Positions 8,758-18,431 are shown, counted from the stretch's first letter. The stretch: DNA of 64,000 nt from Blautia sp. MSJ-9 (GCF_018919065.1 NZ_JAHLQG010000031.1:1-64000), one strand, 5' to 3'. The notes: generated by a model from the sequence alone, not told the origin. Made by a program: numbers and translations.

Positions 8758-9234
8758 CTATTTTTCAGTATATTTTTCAAATCTGTACTTCTGTTTAATA
8801 TCCGGATATTTGTCTCTGTCTACTTCACTCATAAACATATCATAGGGTCTGGCGCAGATCTTGAAAGGTGCATAGAGTGCCTGGTAGATCATCAGTTTCT
8901 CACCATTTTCTGTGTGATGGGCTACTGCAAGGACTTTATAAAGATATTCGGAAGTATCCGGGGATACCCATTCTCTTTTGAAATGCTGTACAATGTCGCC
9001 TGCATGGATATTGTGTTCCGGTGGTTCCGATGTATTTCCATTTTCCGCACTGTCAGGTTCTTCCGGTTCTGTATTGAGTTCCATATATTCTTCTTTATCA
9101 AGGGAAACCGGAATTCCGGAACGGCCGTTGATGTGGACACCGCCATACCAGGTACCTGTGACCTCGCAAATATCACCTACTTCATACTCCATGCTACAGT
9201 CATTATTTTTCTTTATGATTCTGATCTTTGCCAT
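8758..9234 (-). CDS. DUF1653-domain protein
   Basis: A 158-residue cytoplasmic protein. The N-terminal 50 residues form a small beta-rich domain (YEVGDICEVTGTWYGGVHI). An acidic linker (about 55-75) follows, and residues 80-150 match the DUF1653 pattern: DIVQHFKREW, then YKVLAVAHHTENGEKLMIYQ, ALY, and RPYDMF. The family is usually found as a short standalone domain of unknown function, so the extra N-terminal domain is a variation. An AGGAGATGATAAA ribosome binding site precedes the ATG. It is likely monocistronic. Confidence 0.8.
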   Translation of the reverse strand: MAKIRIIKKNNDCSMEYEVGDICEVTGTWYGGVHINGRSGIPVSLDKEEYMELNTEPEEPDSAENGNTSEPPEHNIHAGDIVQHFKREWVSPDTSEYLYKVLAVAHHTENGEKLMIYQALYAPFKICARPYDMFMSEVDRDKYPDIKQKYRFEKYTEK

Positions 9235-9295
9235 TTTATCATCTCCTGTATATAGTTCTTACTTCATGTAATCAGAAAAGTACTGATTTCACGCT

Positions 9296-9817
9296 CTAAC
9301 ACGTTAGATTATATTCTCCAGCAAGTTCTTCATTTAAAACAACCACCTCAACACCCCATATTTTTCTGACCTTAAGCAATCTGGCTCTTAATTCTGCCAA
9401 TGGCCCAGCTAGCCACGTAATATCTTCTGCGTTTTTTACAACCAGAATAAATTTTAATTTTACATCTTTCATATTGCTTACTGATCGAAGATTGTCTCCT
9501 ATCTCTGACGTATCCTGATATCTGTTCATAATTGCCGCCAGATATATCTGCAAAGATGATATAAACTTCTCAGTTATTGAACCATAATATTCTTCGAATT
9601 TCTGTTCTTTTTCTTTCGATTCATATCGATTCGCCACATTTGGACAACTTTTCTTTGCTTCCAGAAACACTATATTATTTTCATTATATTTCAGGATAAA
9701 CTCAACCGTTGGGATTCCATCTCCAAGTTTTTTATAAATTTCAGATGTTTCAATATGAAATAAATCTTTTTCATCATATTTTCCAAAATTCATTCCTGAT
9801 TCTGGTATAACGCTCAC
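9296..9817 (-). CDS. Unknown partner of the ATPase, possible PD-(D/E)xK nuclease
   Basis: A 173-residue protein with a GTG start overlapping the ATPase stop by 4 bases (GTGA), a sign of tight coupling. A segment at about residues 37-55 (VEFILKYNENNIVFLEAKKS) has the beta-hairpin and E-x-K spacing of PD-(D/E)xK nucleases, and ELRARLLKVRKIWGVEVVVLNEEL near the end looks like the helix-strand part of that fold. No family name is offered. Together with the ATPase it probably forms a two-gene defence or DNA-processing module. The nuclease assignment rests on pattern only. Confidence 0.6.
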   Translation of the reverse strand: MSVIPESGMNFGKYDEKDLFHIETSEIYKKLGDGIPTVEFILKYNENNIVFLEAKKSCPNVANRYESKEKEQKFEEYYGSITEKFISSLQIYLAAIMNRYQDTSEIGDNLRSVSNMKDVKLKFILVVKNAEDITWLAGPLAELRARLLKVRKIWGVEVVVLNEELAGEYNLTC

Positions 9818-10830
9818 TTTAATGCCACCCCGATTTCTTCTCGATACAACTGACGGAATGTATCCATAATTGTATTATGTTCCAACAATTCAAATTCCGG
9901 AGCTATCTCACATAATACTTTGCTGTTTTCATTTTTATATAAGGAAATGTACTGCACTTTGCTGTCCTGTCTCCGCTTTACTTCAATATATTTGGACAAA
10001 AAATAGTCATGTGTAGAAACAAAAATCTGTACACCTTCTGTCTCCAGCATGATCAACAATTCTGCCAACACCGGAATATATTTCGGATTGATATTTGCTT
10101 CTGGCTCGTCCCAAAACAAAACGGATCCCTTCTCCAGTGTCCCGTTTTTTATCAACTGCCATAAAAGAGCAATTTTACGTAATCCTTCTGCTACCAAATT
10201 AAATTCTAACTTTGCCTGTGTACCAGGTTTTAAATAAAAACGATCCTCATTCAATGTTACTTTCCCATTACTGATTTTCTGTAAAATATCCAGATATTTT
10301 TTCCTTACAGTTGAATTCACTCCTCTGGAAATGTCAATTTTGGCAGCCGCAATAATATCCAGATACGTATCATCAAATTCCACATTTCCCATTTTTACTG
10401 CAGCATCCAGATTCCAGGCATTTGACAAAATCTCTTTTGCCGGAATAAATACGCTTGTGAGATCAGACATCTGCTTTTCCCATTTCTCTTCTGAATTAAT
10501 CTCTGCATCCCATTTTCGTGTTTTGGTTGAAAATGTCATTCCTATTTTGGCAGTATCAGATTCCACAGAAACCATGGCTTTATTGCTTCCACTCTTTCCT
10601 CTGTTTACCAGACGTCCAATTCCAGACTGATCAGGACGAAATAACATAGTTGTTTTCTGTGAAAAAGACACATCATGTTTGGAAGCCTGACATGCTGCAT
10701 AGGCTAATTTCATAATATGAGTCTTTCCCACACCATTTTCACCAACTAATACATTTAATCCTTCACAAAAAGGAATCTTTATATCTTCAAATACCGTAAA
10801 ATTCTCTGCTGCAATCTTTGTTAATGGCAT
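9814..10830 (-). CDS. AAA/ABC-type ATPase of the SMC/RecF/OLD-like group
   Basis: A 338-residue protein. Walker A is VGENGVGKTH (about 28-37), the Walker B/D-loop region is VLFWDEPEANINPKY, and the H-loop is IFVSTHDYFLSKY, the classic order for small ABC-type ATPases with inserted coiled regions. There is no TOPRIM domain and it is too short for full OLD nucleases. The start was moved to 10830, where GAGG lies 8 bases upstream; the longest frame adds 20 unlikely residues. It is coupled to a possible nuclease gene. ATPase and effector pairs such as Septu, PARIS and AbiL have this architecture, but I cannot match this pair to a named system. Confidence 0.8.
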   Translation of the reverse strand: MPLTKIAAENFTVFEDIKIPFCEGLNVLVGENGVGKTHIMKLAYAACQASKHDVSFSQKTTMLFRPDQSGIGRLVNRGKSGSNKAMVSVESDTAKIGMTFSTKTRKWDAEINSEEKWEKQMSDLTSVFIPAKEILSNAWNLDAAVKMGNVEFDDTYLDIIAAAKIDISRGVNSTVRKKYLDILQKISNGKVTLNEDRFYLKPGTQAKLEFNLVAEGLRKIALLWQLIKNGTLEKGSVLFWDEPEANINPKYIPVLAELLIMLETEGVQIFVSTHDYFLSKYIEVKRRQDSKVQYISLYKNENSKVLCEIAPEFELLEHNTIMDTFRQLYREEIGVALK

Positions 10831-11003
10831 TTCCATCACCTCAATATTTCCATTTTTATAAATCAGTTCATTATATCTGTCGCACGACAATATAAAGTAA
10901 CTTCTATAATAATTTTATATTATAACACATATAAATATGTCAAACAGCTATTTTATTCAATATAATATTGTAAAATCTGAAAGCTTGTAAAAGGCTATAA
11001 TTA

Positions 11004-11345
11004 TCACTTCCAGTTCTTCCATATCTCCGGCTGATATCCTACTGTCGCCTGTTTTCCGTTTCTTACCACAGGGACTTTGATGATACTCTGGTTTTCGAGG
11101 ATTTTCTCTGCTTTGTCTTCCTCTGCGATATAAGTGATCAATGCCAGCAGGTCTTTATCCTTGCAGTCAGTATCTATCAGCTTGTTATAACCACCAACTG
11201 CCTGGCAGACAGACTGGAATTCACCTTTACTTAAGCCTTTTTCTTTCATATCTATAAACTGATATTTAATTCCCCGTTCTTTGAAGTAGCGTTCTGCTTT
11301 TTTGCTGTCGAAGTTTTTCTTTGTACCAAAAATCTGTATATTCAT
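11004..11345 (-). CDS. ArsC/Spx-family thioredoxin-fold protein lacking the N-terminal cysteine
   Basis: A 113-residue protein of the ArsC/Spx superfamily: MNIQIFGTKKNFDSKKAERY, then YQFIDMKEKGLSKGEF, then the KVPVVRNGKQATVGY segment. Family arsenate reductases and Spx carry Cys in the first loop (CxxC or Cx5R). Here that loop reads GTKKNFDSKKA with no cysteine, so classical arsenate reduction is unlikely. It may be a thioredoxin-fold binding protein. It has a GGGAGAAAG upstream sequence and appears monocistronic. Confidence 0.8.
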   Translation of the reverse strand: MNIQIFGTKKNFDSKKAERYFKERGIKYQFIDMKEKGLSKGEFQSVCQAVGGYNKLIDTDCKDKDLLALITYIAEEDKAEKILENQSIIKVPVVRNGKQATVGYQPEIWKNWK

Positions 11346-11522
11346 AATCTAATACTTTCTCCCATTTTCCAGAGGATTGTTGTTCCTGTTCACTTTAAAT
11401 TTCCATCTATTTCACATTTTTTTCAAATTCTCACCACATATTTCTCACATTTTCCGGTTATATTAATACCTGTACAGAGCAAAGAGTAATTGCAAATAAA
11501 ACTTTTTCTTTTTCATACTTTT

Positions 11523-11558
11523 GCCGGGAATCCATAAGGTTCCCGGCCTCCTTCTTTT
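11523..11558 (+). terminator. GC-rich hairpin between two minus-strand genes
   Basis: GCCGGGAA (11523-11530) and TTCCCGGC (11540-11547) pair perfectly around 9 bases and are followed on the plus strand by CTCCTTCTTTTATT. Flanking genes are both on the minus strand, where the hairpin lacks a U-tract, so the polarity is odd. Confidence 0.5.
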
Positions 11559-11585
11559 ATTCCGATATTTTTCAGTACTATTCCA

Positions 11586-12350
11586 TTAAATTTTCTTTTT
11601 AATATGGTTATAGATATTCAGTCCTTTTGTCTGTCCGTATTTGGAAATGATAGATCTGTAAATCTGCTGCTTTCTGTTTTTGTCTTCTGCATTTTTCTCC
11701 ACAGTTGTGGAAACATAGTTTACCACTTCCTTTGGCATACCTGCCTTGTCAAGAACCAATACTAATTCCTGCTGTAATCTCTTTGTTCCGGCTTTCATGT
11801 CAATTATCTTTTGTTTTGGCTTTTTTGTATTCTGATTCTCTGATTGTTTGGCAGACTGCTTTTCAGATTGTTCATTCAACTGTTTTTCTGTTTTCTGATC
11901 AGTTTGTTCTGCCACCTGTTTGTCTTTTTCTTTACTGGTCTGTTTTTTTACCTGTTTCTTTGTCTGTATCTGTTTTCCGGAAATCTTCTCGTTTCTGGAA
12001 ATTTTCACATTTTTTTCTGTTTTCCAGAACTCTATAATATGGTCAAATCCTGTATCCTTACTGATTACAACAATTTTATATTCTTCATCCTGACCTGTGC
12101 ACTCTTTTCCTATCAGATATCCCAGATAAGATCCCAGATGCATATCTGCAGACTGATTTCCGGTCGGTACTTTATGTGTGACCAGTTTTGACTCTCCATG
12201 ATCATTGATAATATCAAGGTCTATTTTTCTGCTGTTATCTGTATAAAAAAGATGGATAATATCTGTTTCCCGTAATTTACCACATCCTTTGAAGCCTTCA
12301 CTTCCTACATTTTCATAATCAATCAAATAATAAGTTTTAATAATCTTCAT
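11586..12350 (-). CDS. PIN/NYN-like domain protein with a low-complexity K/Q/E linker
   Basis: A 254-residue protein. Residues 1-120 look like a PIN/NYN nuclease-type fold: YYLIDYENVGSEG (acidic strand), a middle acidic segment with NQSADMHLGSYLGYL, and KIVVISKDTGFDHII. Conserved aspartates fit a metal-dependent ribonuclease site. Residues 125-190 are a repetitive linker rich in K, Q and E. Residues 190-254 form a helical C-terminal domain. The ATG lies directly after AGAGAGG, which is unusually close. A cytoplasmic RNA-processing role is inferred from the fold only. It is divergent from pckA. Confidence 0.65.
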   Translation of the reverse strand: MKIIKTYYLIDYENVGSEGFKGCGKLRETDIIHLFYTDNSRKIDLDIINDHGESKLVTHKVPTGNQSADMHLGSYLGYLIGKECTGQDEEYKIVVISKDTGFDHIIEFWKTEKNVKISRNEKISGKQIQTKKQVKKQTSKEKDKQVAEQTDQKTEKQLNEQSEKQSAKQSENQNTKKPKQKIIDMKAGTKRLQQELVLVLDKAGMPKEVVNYVSTTVEKNAEDKNRKQQIYRSIISKYGQTKGLNIYNHIKKKI

Positions 12351-12646
12351 CCTCTCTTTTTTTCTCTGCTGTATAATATTCTGTCATTTTTCAGACAGAT
12401 AATTCTTTCCTATTTTAACATGCATCTTTTATCAGCACAACCACATAGTGGCAGCTCTCCTGATTAGTATTTCCTGGTTGTCTTTCCTGCCTGTTCCAGT
12501 CAGACAGAATATTATCATATCTACGAATAGTATTCCCATATTGCCACTATAATAAATTTACATACCTTTTGTGAAAAATGACGGTTTTTTCATCAAATTT
12601 AAGTTGATAAATCTTTAACAAATTTCAAAAAAACGCAAAAATCCTG

Positions 12647-12674
12647 TTGATTTTAAGCGTTAAATATGTATAAT
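12647..12674 (+). promoter_or_regulatory. pckA promoter
   Basis: TTGATT (12647-12652), a 16-base spacer and TATAAT (12669-12674), giving a leader of about 90 bases. The rest of the 12351-12773 gap contains only the leader hairpins listed here and an unassigned TATAAT at 12546-12551. Confidence 0.65.
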
Positions 12675-12683
12675 AGTAAAAGA

Positions 12684-12738
12684 GAAGCGATACCCATTCG
12701 CTTTTATGGTAAGGTATCTTAAGCCTGTTTAAACAGGC
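12684..12738 (+). promoter_or_regulatory. pckA leader: small hairpin and 16-base perfect palindrome
   Basis: A hairpin AAGCGA/TCGCTT (12685-12703) sits just after the predicted transcription start. It is followed by GCCTGTTTAAACAGGC (12723-12738), a perfect palindrome within the 5' UTR. The palindrome could be an operator or an mRNA stem near the ribosome binding site at 12758-12762. Confidence 0.4.
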
Positions 12739-12773
12739 GCTTTCATTAACGAAGAAAAGAGGTTAAACGTAAG

Positions 12774-14378
12774 ATGGCAAAAATCGATTTAAGCAAGTAT
12801 GGCATTACCGGAACTACAGAAATTGTCTACAACCCTTCTTATGAAGTATTATTTGAAGAAGAAACCAAACCGGAACTGGAAGGCTTTGAAAAAGGTCAGG
12901 TCAGCGAACTTGGTGCAGTTAACGTTATGACAGGTATCTACACAGGACGTTCTCCTAAAGATAAATACATCGTTATGGATGAGAACTCCAAAGATACAGT
13001 ATGGTGGACAACAGACGAATACAAAAACGATAACCATCCTGCAACTCAGGAAGCATGGAATGCAGTAAAAGAAATCGCTAAAAAAGAGCTCTCCAACAAG
13101 AGACTTTTCGTAGTAGATGCATTCTGCGGTGCTAACAAAGATACTCGTATGGCTATCCGTTTCATCGTTGAAGTTGCTTGGCAGGCACATTTCGTAACAA
13201 ATATGTTCATCCAGCCAACAGCTGAAGAACTTGAAAACTTCGAGCCAGATTTCGTTGTATACAACGCTTCCAAAGCTAAAGTTGAAAACTATAAAGAATT
13301 AGGCCTGAACTCTGAAACAGCTGTAATGTTCAACATCACAACTAAAGAGCAGGTTATCGTAAACACATGGTACGGCGGAGAAATGAAGAAAGGTATGTTC
13401 TCTATGATGAACTACTTCCTTCCACTGAAAGGCATGGCTTCCATGCACTGCTCTGCAAACACAGATATGAACGGCGAAAACACAGCTATCTTCTTCGGTC
13501 TTTCCGGAACAGGTAAAACTACTCTTTCCACAGACCCGAAACGTCTCCTGATCGGTGATGACGAGCATGGCTGGGATGACAACGGCGTATTCAACTTCGA
13601 AGGCGGATGCTACGCTAAAGTTATCAACCTTGACAAAGAATCTGAGCCAGACATCTACAATGCGATCAAACGTAACGCTCTTCTTGAGAACGTAACACTT
13701 GATGCTGAAGGCAAGATTGATTTCGCAGATAAGAGTGTAACAGAGAATACTCGTGTATCTTATCCGATCAACCACATTGAAAACATCGTTCGCCCGATTT
13801 CTTCTGCACCGGCAGCTAAGAACGTAATCTTCCTGTCCGCAGATGCTTTCGGAGTACTTCCTCCAGTATCTATCTTGACAGAAGCTCAGACTCAGTACTA
13901 TTTCCTGTCTGGATTCACAGCTAAACTTGCTGGTACAGAGCGTGGAATCACAGAGCCTACACCTACATTCTCTGCTTGCTTCGGACAGGCATTCCTTGAA
14001 CTGCATCCGACAAAATACGCAGCAGAACTTGTTAAGAAAATGGAAAAGAGCGGAGCAAAAGCTTACCTGGTTAACACAGGATGGAACGGAACAGGAAAAC
14101 GTATCTCCATCAAAGATACTCGTGGTATCATCGATGCAATCCTTAACGGAGATATCCTTAACGCTCCTACTAAGAAGATCCCATTCTTCGATTTCGAAGT
14201 TCCAACAGAGCTTAACGGCGTAGACACAGGTATCCTTGATCCTCGTGACACATATGCTGACGCTTCTGAATGGGAAGTAAAAGCTAAAGATCTTGCTGGA
14301 AGATTCATCAAGAACTTTGCTAAATACGAAGGAAACGCTGCTGGTAAAGCACTTGTTGCAGCTGGTCCTCAGTTATAA
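12774..14378 (+). CDS. pckA: Phosphoenolpyruvate carboxykinase (ATP)
   Basis: A 534-residue protein, full length for the family. The nucleotide-binding kinase motif [14 protein letters not shown] (about 240-252) and the metal-binding LIGDDEHGW (about 262-270) are present, as are [11 protein letters not shown] and the carboxyl-binding region near the N terminus. It interconverts oxaloacetate plus ATP and PEP plus CO2 plus ADP. In anaerobes it often runs toward oxaloacetate for succinate or C4 metabolism. The AGAGG site is 11 bases before the ATG. Codon use is strongly biased and GC-richer than its neighbours, as expected for an abundant enzyme. It is monocistronic with its own promoter and a strong terminator. 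Confidence 0.97.
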   Translation: MAKIDLSKYGITGTTEIVYNPSYEVLFEEETKPELEGFEKGQVSELGAVNVMTGIYTGRSPKDKYIVMDENSKDTVWWTTDEYKNDNHPATQEAWNAVKEIAKKELSNKRLFVVDAFCGANKDTRMAIRFIVEVAWQAHFVTNMFIQPTAEELENFEPDFVVYNASKAKVENYKELGLNSETAVMFNITTKEQVIVNTWYGGEMKKGMFSMMNYFLPLKGMASMHCSANTDMNGENTAIFFGLSGTGKTTLSTDPKRLLIGDDEHGWDDNGVFNFEGGCYAKVINLDKESEPDIYNAIKRNALLENVTLDAEGKIDFADKSVTENTRVSYPINHIENIVRPISSAPAAKNVIFLSADAFGVLPPVSILTEAQTQYYFLSGFTAKLAGTERGITEPTPTFSACFGQAFLELHPTKYAAELVKKMEKSGAKAYLVNTGWNGTGKRISIKDTRGIIDAILNGDILNAPTKKIPFFDFEVPTELNGVDTGILDPRDTYADASEWEVKAKDLAGRFIKNFAKYEGNAAGKALVAAGPQL

Positions 14379-14441
14379 TTATAATTGCTGAATTAAAGTT
14401 AATTATAATTAAATTATAATTTTATTGTCCAAATGAGTACG

Positions 14442-14473
14442 AAAGGGATGCGAGTAATTCGCATCCCTTTTTC
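14442..14473 (+). terminator. pckA terminator
   Basis: AAAGGGATGCGA pairs with TCGCATCCCTTT, followed by a T-run. Confidence 0.9.
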
Positions 14474-14487
14474 ATGTTGTTTCGGTG

Positions 14488-14519
14488 GTCAAGCGGATAT
14501 TCGCAATCCGCTTCGCTAC
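14488..14519. repeat. Dispersed intergenic repeat, short type (copy 1)
   Basis: GTCAAGCGGATATTCGCAAT followed by CCGCTTCGCTAC; GCGGAT and ATCCGC are inverted. Near-identical units occur at 48171-48221 and 51618-51664. Here it supplies the TAG stop of the minus-strand dehydrogenase. Confidence 0.7.
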
Positions 14520-15427
14520 AGGGCTCTGAGTTTTTCTGCCACTTTCTCATATGCGGGTACCGGAACGTGATATTCTTCTCCCATTCTTACTACTTCGTAA
14601 ACTAATCCGTCAATTTCGGACTGTTTTCCTGCCATGATATCCCGCTGCATGGAAGTGGTTGCTTCCGGTGCGAGGTTGGAAAGGATTTTTAAATTTACTT
14701 CTGCCATATCTTTCTGGAAAGGAACTCCCATGGCTTCTGCAAGTGCTGCGATTTCTTTTATCATGGTCTTAAAAAGTTCTCTGGCTTCGCCTTCTTTCTG
14801 GAAATCTGCGGCAGTTGCGTGGTAATAGAGTCCTGCTGCCCCGATCGGGGATACATAGGAAAATTTCTCCAGTGCTTCACGGCGGATGTTTTCCGAAAGA
14901 GTCCCGTCGATATGACTGTCACAGAGGTCTTTCTGAATCTCTTTCAGTTCCGGTCGGAATTCTGCTTTGTCTCTTACGCCGAATACAATGTGCAGGATCT
15001 GTCCATGCTGGAGAAGTTTTCCCGGTTCTTTAATGTTGGCAGAAACATAGATGCAGCCGTCCGTTACCAGAAGATCCGGCAGTTCTTTCTGCATTTTTCC
15101 ACCTGTTCCATATATATTCAACACTGGAATTACGATAGTATTTTTCCTGGCAATGCGTTTGATAAACGGAATCGTTTCCTGTAAGGAATAGCCTTTTACG
15201 CAGACAAAAATTACGTCCGGATGCTCTGCATAATGCTCCATATCTGTAGCAGGAATGCTTATGTTTTCCTCTGTTTTATCCCACATTTTCTCCAATGTAA
15301 GACCCTGTTTCTGGATCTTTTTCAGGTGTTCGCCTCTCGCGATCAGGGTTACGTCCTTGCCTGCTTTTTTCATATAATATCCGGTAACACCACCGGTTCC
15401 TCCGGCTCCAATGATTAAGTATTTCAT
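14516..15427 (-). CDS. Ketopantoate reductase-like (ApbA/PanE family) NADPH oxidoreductase
   Basis: A 303-residue two-domain protein. The N-terminal Rossmann motif IIGAGGTGGVTGYYM begins at residue 4, with an arginine after the second strand (LIARGEH) typical of NADP(H) use. The middle contains VKGYSLQETIPFI, and the helical C-terminal half has TTSMQRDIMAGKQSEID, a hallmark of 2-dehydropantoate 2-reductases. It would reduce ketopantoate to pantoate for CoA synthesis, but paralogues of unknown substrate are common, so I leave out a symbol. The start was placed at 15427, directly before the Rossmann strand. Its stop codon lies in an intergenic repeat. Confidence 0.8.
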   Translation of the reverse strand: MKYLIIGAGGTGGVTGYYMKKAGKDVTLIARGEHLKKIQKQGLTLEKMWDKTEENISIPATDMEHYAEHPDVIFVCVKGYSLQETIPFIKRIARKNTIVIPVLNIYGTGGKMQKELPDLLVTDGCIYVSANIKEPGKLLQHGQILHIVFGVRDKAEFRPELKEIQKDLCDSHIDGTLSENIRREALEKFSYVSPIGAAGLYYHATAADFQKEGEARELFKTMIKEIAALAEAMGVPFQKDMAEVNLKILSNLAPEATTSMQRDIMAGKQSEIDGLVYEVVRMGEEYHVPVPAYEKVAEKLRAL

Positions 15428-15529
15428 ATTTATTTTCTGCCCCGCTTTCATTGTTTTGATTCTTATATCATAGCACAATTGCAATTTTTCTTCAGTATAT
15501 TTTATGCATTACGCTGACATAATTTTGCA

Positions 15530-15558
15530 TTGACAGTTTATTTTTTGCCCTGTAATAT
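15530..15558 (+). promoter_or_regulatory. Promoter of the pseudouridine synthase gene
   Basis: TTGACA (15530-15535), a 17-base spacer and TAATAT (15553-15558), about 40 bases upstream of the ATG. Confidence 0.75.
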
Positions 15559-15603
15559 CAATGGTATCAATATCAGAATATATTACACAGGAAAAGTATT
15601 AAG

Positions 15604-16653
15604 ATGGAACGATATCTGGAATTTAGAATAGATGAACAAACTACAGAACTTAAAATGGAAGCATTTCTGAAAAAGAATGCAGGACTTACAAAACGGCAGA
15701 TCAGCCAGGCGAAGTTTCGACCGGACGGGATTACCAGAAACGGAGTTCGCTGTCGTGTAACTGAGACAATATATCCAGGCGATGTGATCCGCGTTTGTCT
15801 GGAGGAAGCCGGGACTGCTTCTGCGCATCTTGAAAATTATAATGACGGAATCAAAAGTAAAGATTTGTCGGATTTCCATTCCAACAAAGCTTCAGCTCCA
15901 GTTTCCGAAACTTCTTTCTCTCTGAATATTTTATATGAAGATACGGATATTCTGGCAGTTGATAAACCGGCAGGAATGGTTACGCATCCGACGGGAATGC
16001 ATTATACAGACAGCCTCTCCAATCTTGTTGCCGGTTACTTTCGAGAGAAAAATGAACAGGTCTGTGTCCGCCCGGTGGGGCGGCTGGATCAGGAGACTTC
16101 CGGGATTGTGGTTTTTGCCCAAAATCAGGTAGCAGCTTCAAGGCTTCAATCTGTAAAATCTCCATGCAAAATTCACAAGCAATATCTTGCCGCTGTATCC
16201 GGTACTTTGCCTGTAGATATGCCTGGTGTCTGGCATACCTTAGATTTACCGCTGATGCAGGACCCGGAGAATCATCTGAAAATGAAAACTGCTGCTGATC
16301 TTTCCTTACATTCATCTGCATTATCGGGAAAAATCAAAACAGCAGTTACTCATTATCATACTCTTTTTTCCAGTCAGGACTGGTCGCTTATCACACTTAA
16401 GCTGGATACCGGACGTACCCACCAGATCCGTGTCCATATGGCATCCACAGGACATCCTTTGCTTGGAGATACTCTTTATCATTCAAACGATAAAATATCT
16501 TCCTGTGCTTCCTTTTCCAGGGCAGCCCTTCATGCATGGAAAGTTTCTTTTCAGCATCCTTTCAGAGATGAAATGCTCCTTCTGGAAGCACCATTACCTT
16601 TCGATTTTCGTGAACTGGTTTCACTTTCAGGGTCTGATCTGTTGTCTATTTAA
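15604..16653 (+). CDS. RluA-family RNA pseudouridine synthase
   Basis: A 349-residue protein. The N-terminal 80 residues look like an S4-type RNA-binding domain. The catalytic domain follows, with [12 protein letters not shown] (about 118-130), the catalytic motif [14 protein letters not shown] (Asp near 160) and [21 protein letters not shown]. It isomerises uridines in rRNA or tRNA; the target site cannot be told. AGGA lies 11 bases before the ATG. Its TAA overlaps the TAA of the convergent ribH gene by 2 bases, so the two genes meet tail to tail with no terminator between them. Confidence 0.88.
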   Translation: MERYLEFRIDEQTTELKMEAFLKKNAGLTKRQISQAKFRPDGITRNGVRCRVTETIYPGDVIRVCLEEAGTASAHLENYNDGIKSKDLSDFHSNKASAPVSETSFSLNILYEDTDILAVDKPAGMVTHPTGMHYTDSLSNLVAGYFREKNEQVCVRPVGRLDQETSGIVVFAQNQVAASRLQSVKSPCKIHKQYLAAVSGTLPVDMPGVWHTLDLPLMQDPENHLKMKTAADLSLHSSALSGKIKTAVTHYHTLFSSQDWSLITLKLDTGRTHQIRVHMASTGHPLLGDTLYHSNDKISSCASFSRAALHAWKVSFQHPFRDEMLLLEAPLPFDFRELVSLSGSDLLSI

Positions 16654-17117
16654 GCTTCAAATTCTTTGATCAGATTTACCATTTCAATGGCACTGAGTGC
16701 ACAGTCATAGCCTTTATTTCCTGCTTTTGTACCTGCGCGTTCAATTGCCTGCTCGATGTTTTCTGTGGTAAGTACTCCGAATAATACCGGAACTCCTGTT
16801 TCCAGTGATACTGATGCAATCCCTTTGGAAACCTCATTGCATACATAATCATAATGACTGGTATTTCCACGAATCACAGCACCTACGCAGATAACCGCAT
16901 CATACTTTCCACTTTTTGCCATTTTAGACGCGATCAGTGGGATTTCAAAAGCACCTGGTACCCACGCTACCTGGATGTCCTCTTCTTTTACATTGTGACG
17001 TGTCAGCCCATCCATGGCACCACTTACCAGCTTGGAAGTTATAAATTCATTGAAGCGGGCTGCTACAATTCCTACTTTCATTCCATCTGATACTAATTTT
17101 CCTTCTAATGTTTTCAT
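16650..17117 (-). CDS. ribH: 6,7-dimethyl-8-ribityllumazine synthase
   Basis: A 155-residue protein of typical length. [17 protein letters not shown] near the start, [10 protein letters not shown], and the signature [15 protein letters not shown] (about 75-90) are all present. It condenses 5-amino-6-ribitylamino-uracil with dihydroxybutanone phosphate, the penultimate riboflavin step, as an oligomer in the cytoplasm. The start is set at 17117, where AGGA is 9 bases upstream; the longer frame starts within that leader. It is the last gene of the ribD-ribE-ribBA-ribH unit, 114 bases after ribBA. Confidence 0.96.
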   Translation of the reverse strand: MKTLEGKLVSDGMKVGIVAARFNEFITSKLVSGAMDGLTRHNVKEEDIQVAWVPGAFEIPLIASKMAKSGKYDAVICVGAVIRGNTSHYDYVCNEVSKGIASVSLETGVPVLFGVLTTENIEQAIERAGTKAGNKGYDCALSAIEMVNLIKEFEA

Positions 17118-17231
17118 TTTTTCTGGTCCTTTCATCTGTAAATTTATATTTTTTAACCTGTACAGGTTTTTATATACGGTAAATTTTATTTTCGGGAACG
17201 TTATCGTTATATATGAAAATCCCCGCTGTAT

Positions 17232-18431
17232 TTAATACTTCAGAATATGTCCCATTCGTAATTGTTTTGTCTTAAGATAACGCAGATCATACGCTGTGGC
17301 ATTCATCTGTATCGGAACTCTCTGTTTGATCCTGATGCCAAATTCTTCCAACTGATAAACTTTATCCGGGTTATTTGTCAGCAGCCTCAGCTCTTTTACC
17401 CCAAGATTTCTCAGAATCTGCGCACCAATGTAGTATTCTCTTTCGTCTCCGGCAAATCCAAGTGCCAGATTCGCTTCGAGTGTATCCATTCCCTGTTCCT
17501 GAAGTTCATAGGCACGAAGTTTATTGATCAGTCCGATTCCTCTTCCTTCCTGTCTCATATAAAGGAGTATCCCTCTGCCTTCTTCCTCAATCTGGGCCAT
17601 CGCCGCTGCAAACTGCTGTCCGCAGTCACAACGCTGTGATCCAAAAACGTCTCCTGTCAGGCACTCTGAATGCACACGGCACAGAACGTTTTCTCCATCT
17701 CCGATTTCACCTTTTACCAGTGCTACATGATGTTCCCCATTCAGGCGGTTTACAAATCCATACGCCATAAACTCTCCGTATCTGGTCGGCATTTTTGTGG
17801 TCGTCACGCGATCCACCAGAATATCATGGCATTTACGGTAATTCTGAATATCTTTAATTGTTATGAATTTAAGATTCCACTTTCCGGCAAGTTCCCGTAA
17901 CTCAGAAGTCCGCATCATAGTGCCGTCTTCTCTCATAATTTCACAGCACAGCCCGCACTGTTTTAACCCTGCAAGTCTGCACAGGTCTACAGTTGCCTCT
18001 GTATGTCCGTTTCTTTCCAGAACACCGTTCTTCTTCGCCAGAAGTGGAAACATATGTCCGGGGCGTCTGAAATCTTCGGGTTTTGCATTCTCATCCACAC
18101 ATTTCATGGCAGTAACAGAACGTTCTGCCGCAGAGATTCCTGTAGTGGTGCTGATATGGTCTACGGAAACAGTAAAAGCAGTTTCGTGATTATCTGAATT
18201 TTCTGCTACCATCTGCGGGAACTGCAGTTTTCTTACATATTCCTCAGACATTGGCATACAGATAAGTCCTTTTCCGTGAGTTGCCATAAAGTTAATATTT
18301 TCTGTTGTGGCAAACTCTGCTGCACAGATAAAATCTCCTTCATTCTCTCTGTCCGGATCATCCGTTACCAGAATAATTTTTCCATTCCGAAGTTCTTCCA
18401 GAGCTTCTTCTACTGAATCAAATCCGTTCAT
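17232..18431 (-). CDS. ribBA: Bifunctional DHBP synthase / GTP cyclohydrolase II
   Basis: A 399-residue fusion. The N-terminal RibB half has [17 protein letters not shown] and [13 protein letters not shown]. The C-terminal RibA half has the zinc site [15 protein letters not shown] (three cysteines), [10 protein letters not shown], and [13 protein letters not shown]. It makes both riboflavin precursors, from ribulose-5-phosphate and from GTP. All listed catalytic motifs are intact, so both activities are expected. It is third gene of the operon; the 146-base spacer to ribE contains a dispersed repeat. Confidence 0.96.
   Translation of the reverse strand: MNGFDSVEEALEELRNGKIILVTDDPDRENEGDFICAAEFATTENINFMATHGKGLICMPMSEEYVRKLQFPQMVAENSDNHETAFTVSVDHISTTTGISAAERSVTAMKCVDENAKPEDFRRPGHMFPLLAKKNGVLERNGHTEATVDLCRLAGLKQCGLCCEIMREDGTMMRTSELRELAGKWNLKFITIKDIQNYRKCHDILVDRVTTTKMPTRYGEFMAYGFVNRLNGEHHVALVKGEIGDGENVLCRVHSECLTGDVFGSQRCDCGQQFAAAMAQIEEEGRGILLYMRQEGRGIGLINKLRAYELQEQGMDTLEANLALGFAGDEREYYIGAQILRNLGVKELRLLTNNPDKVYQLEEFGIRIKQRVPIQMNATAYDLRYLKTKQLRMGHILKY

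Noticed and set aside
12849..14311. Long minus-strand frames opposite pckA (up to 235 residues)
   Set aside because: They mirror a strongly biased real gene, lack ribosome binding sites and have cysteine-rich, family-less sequences.
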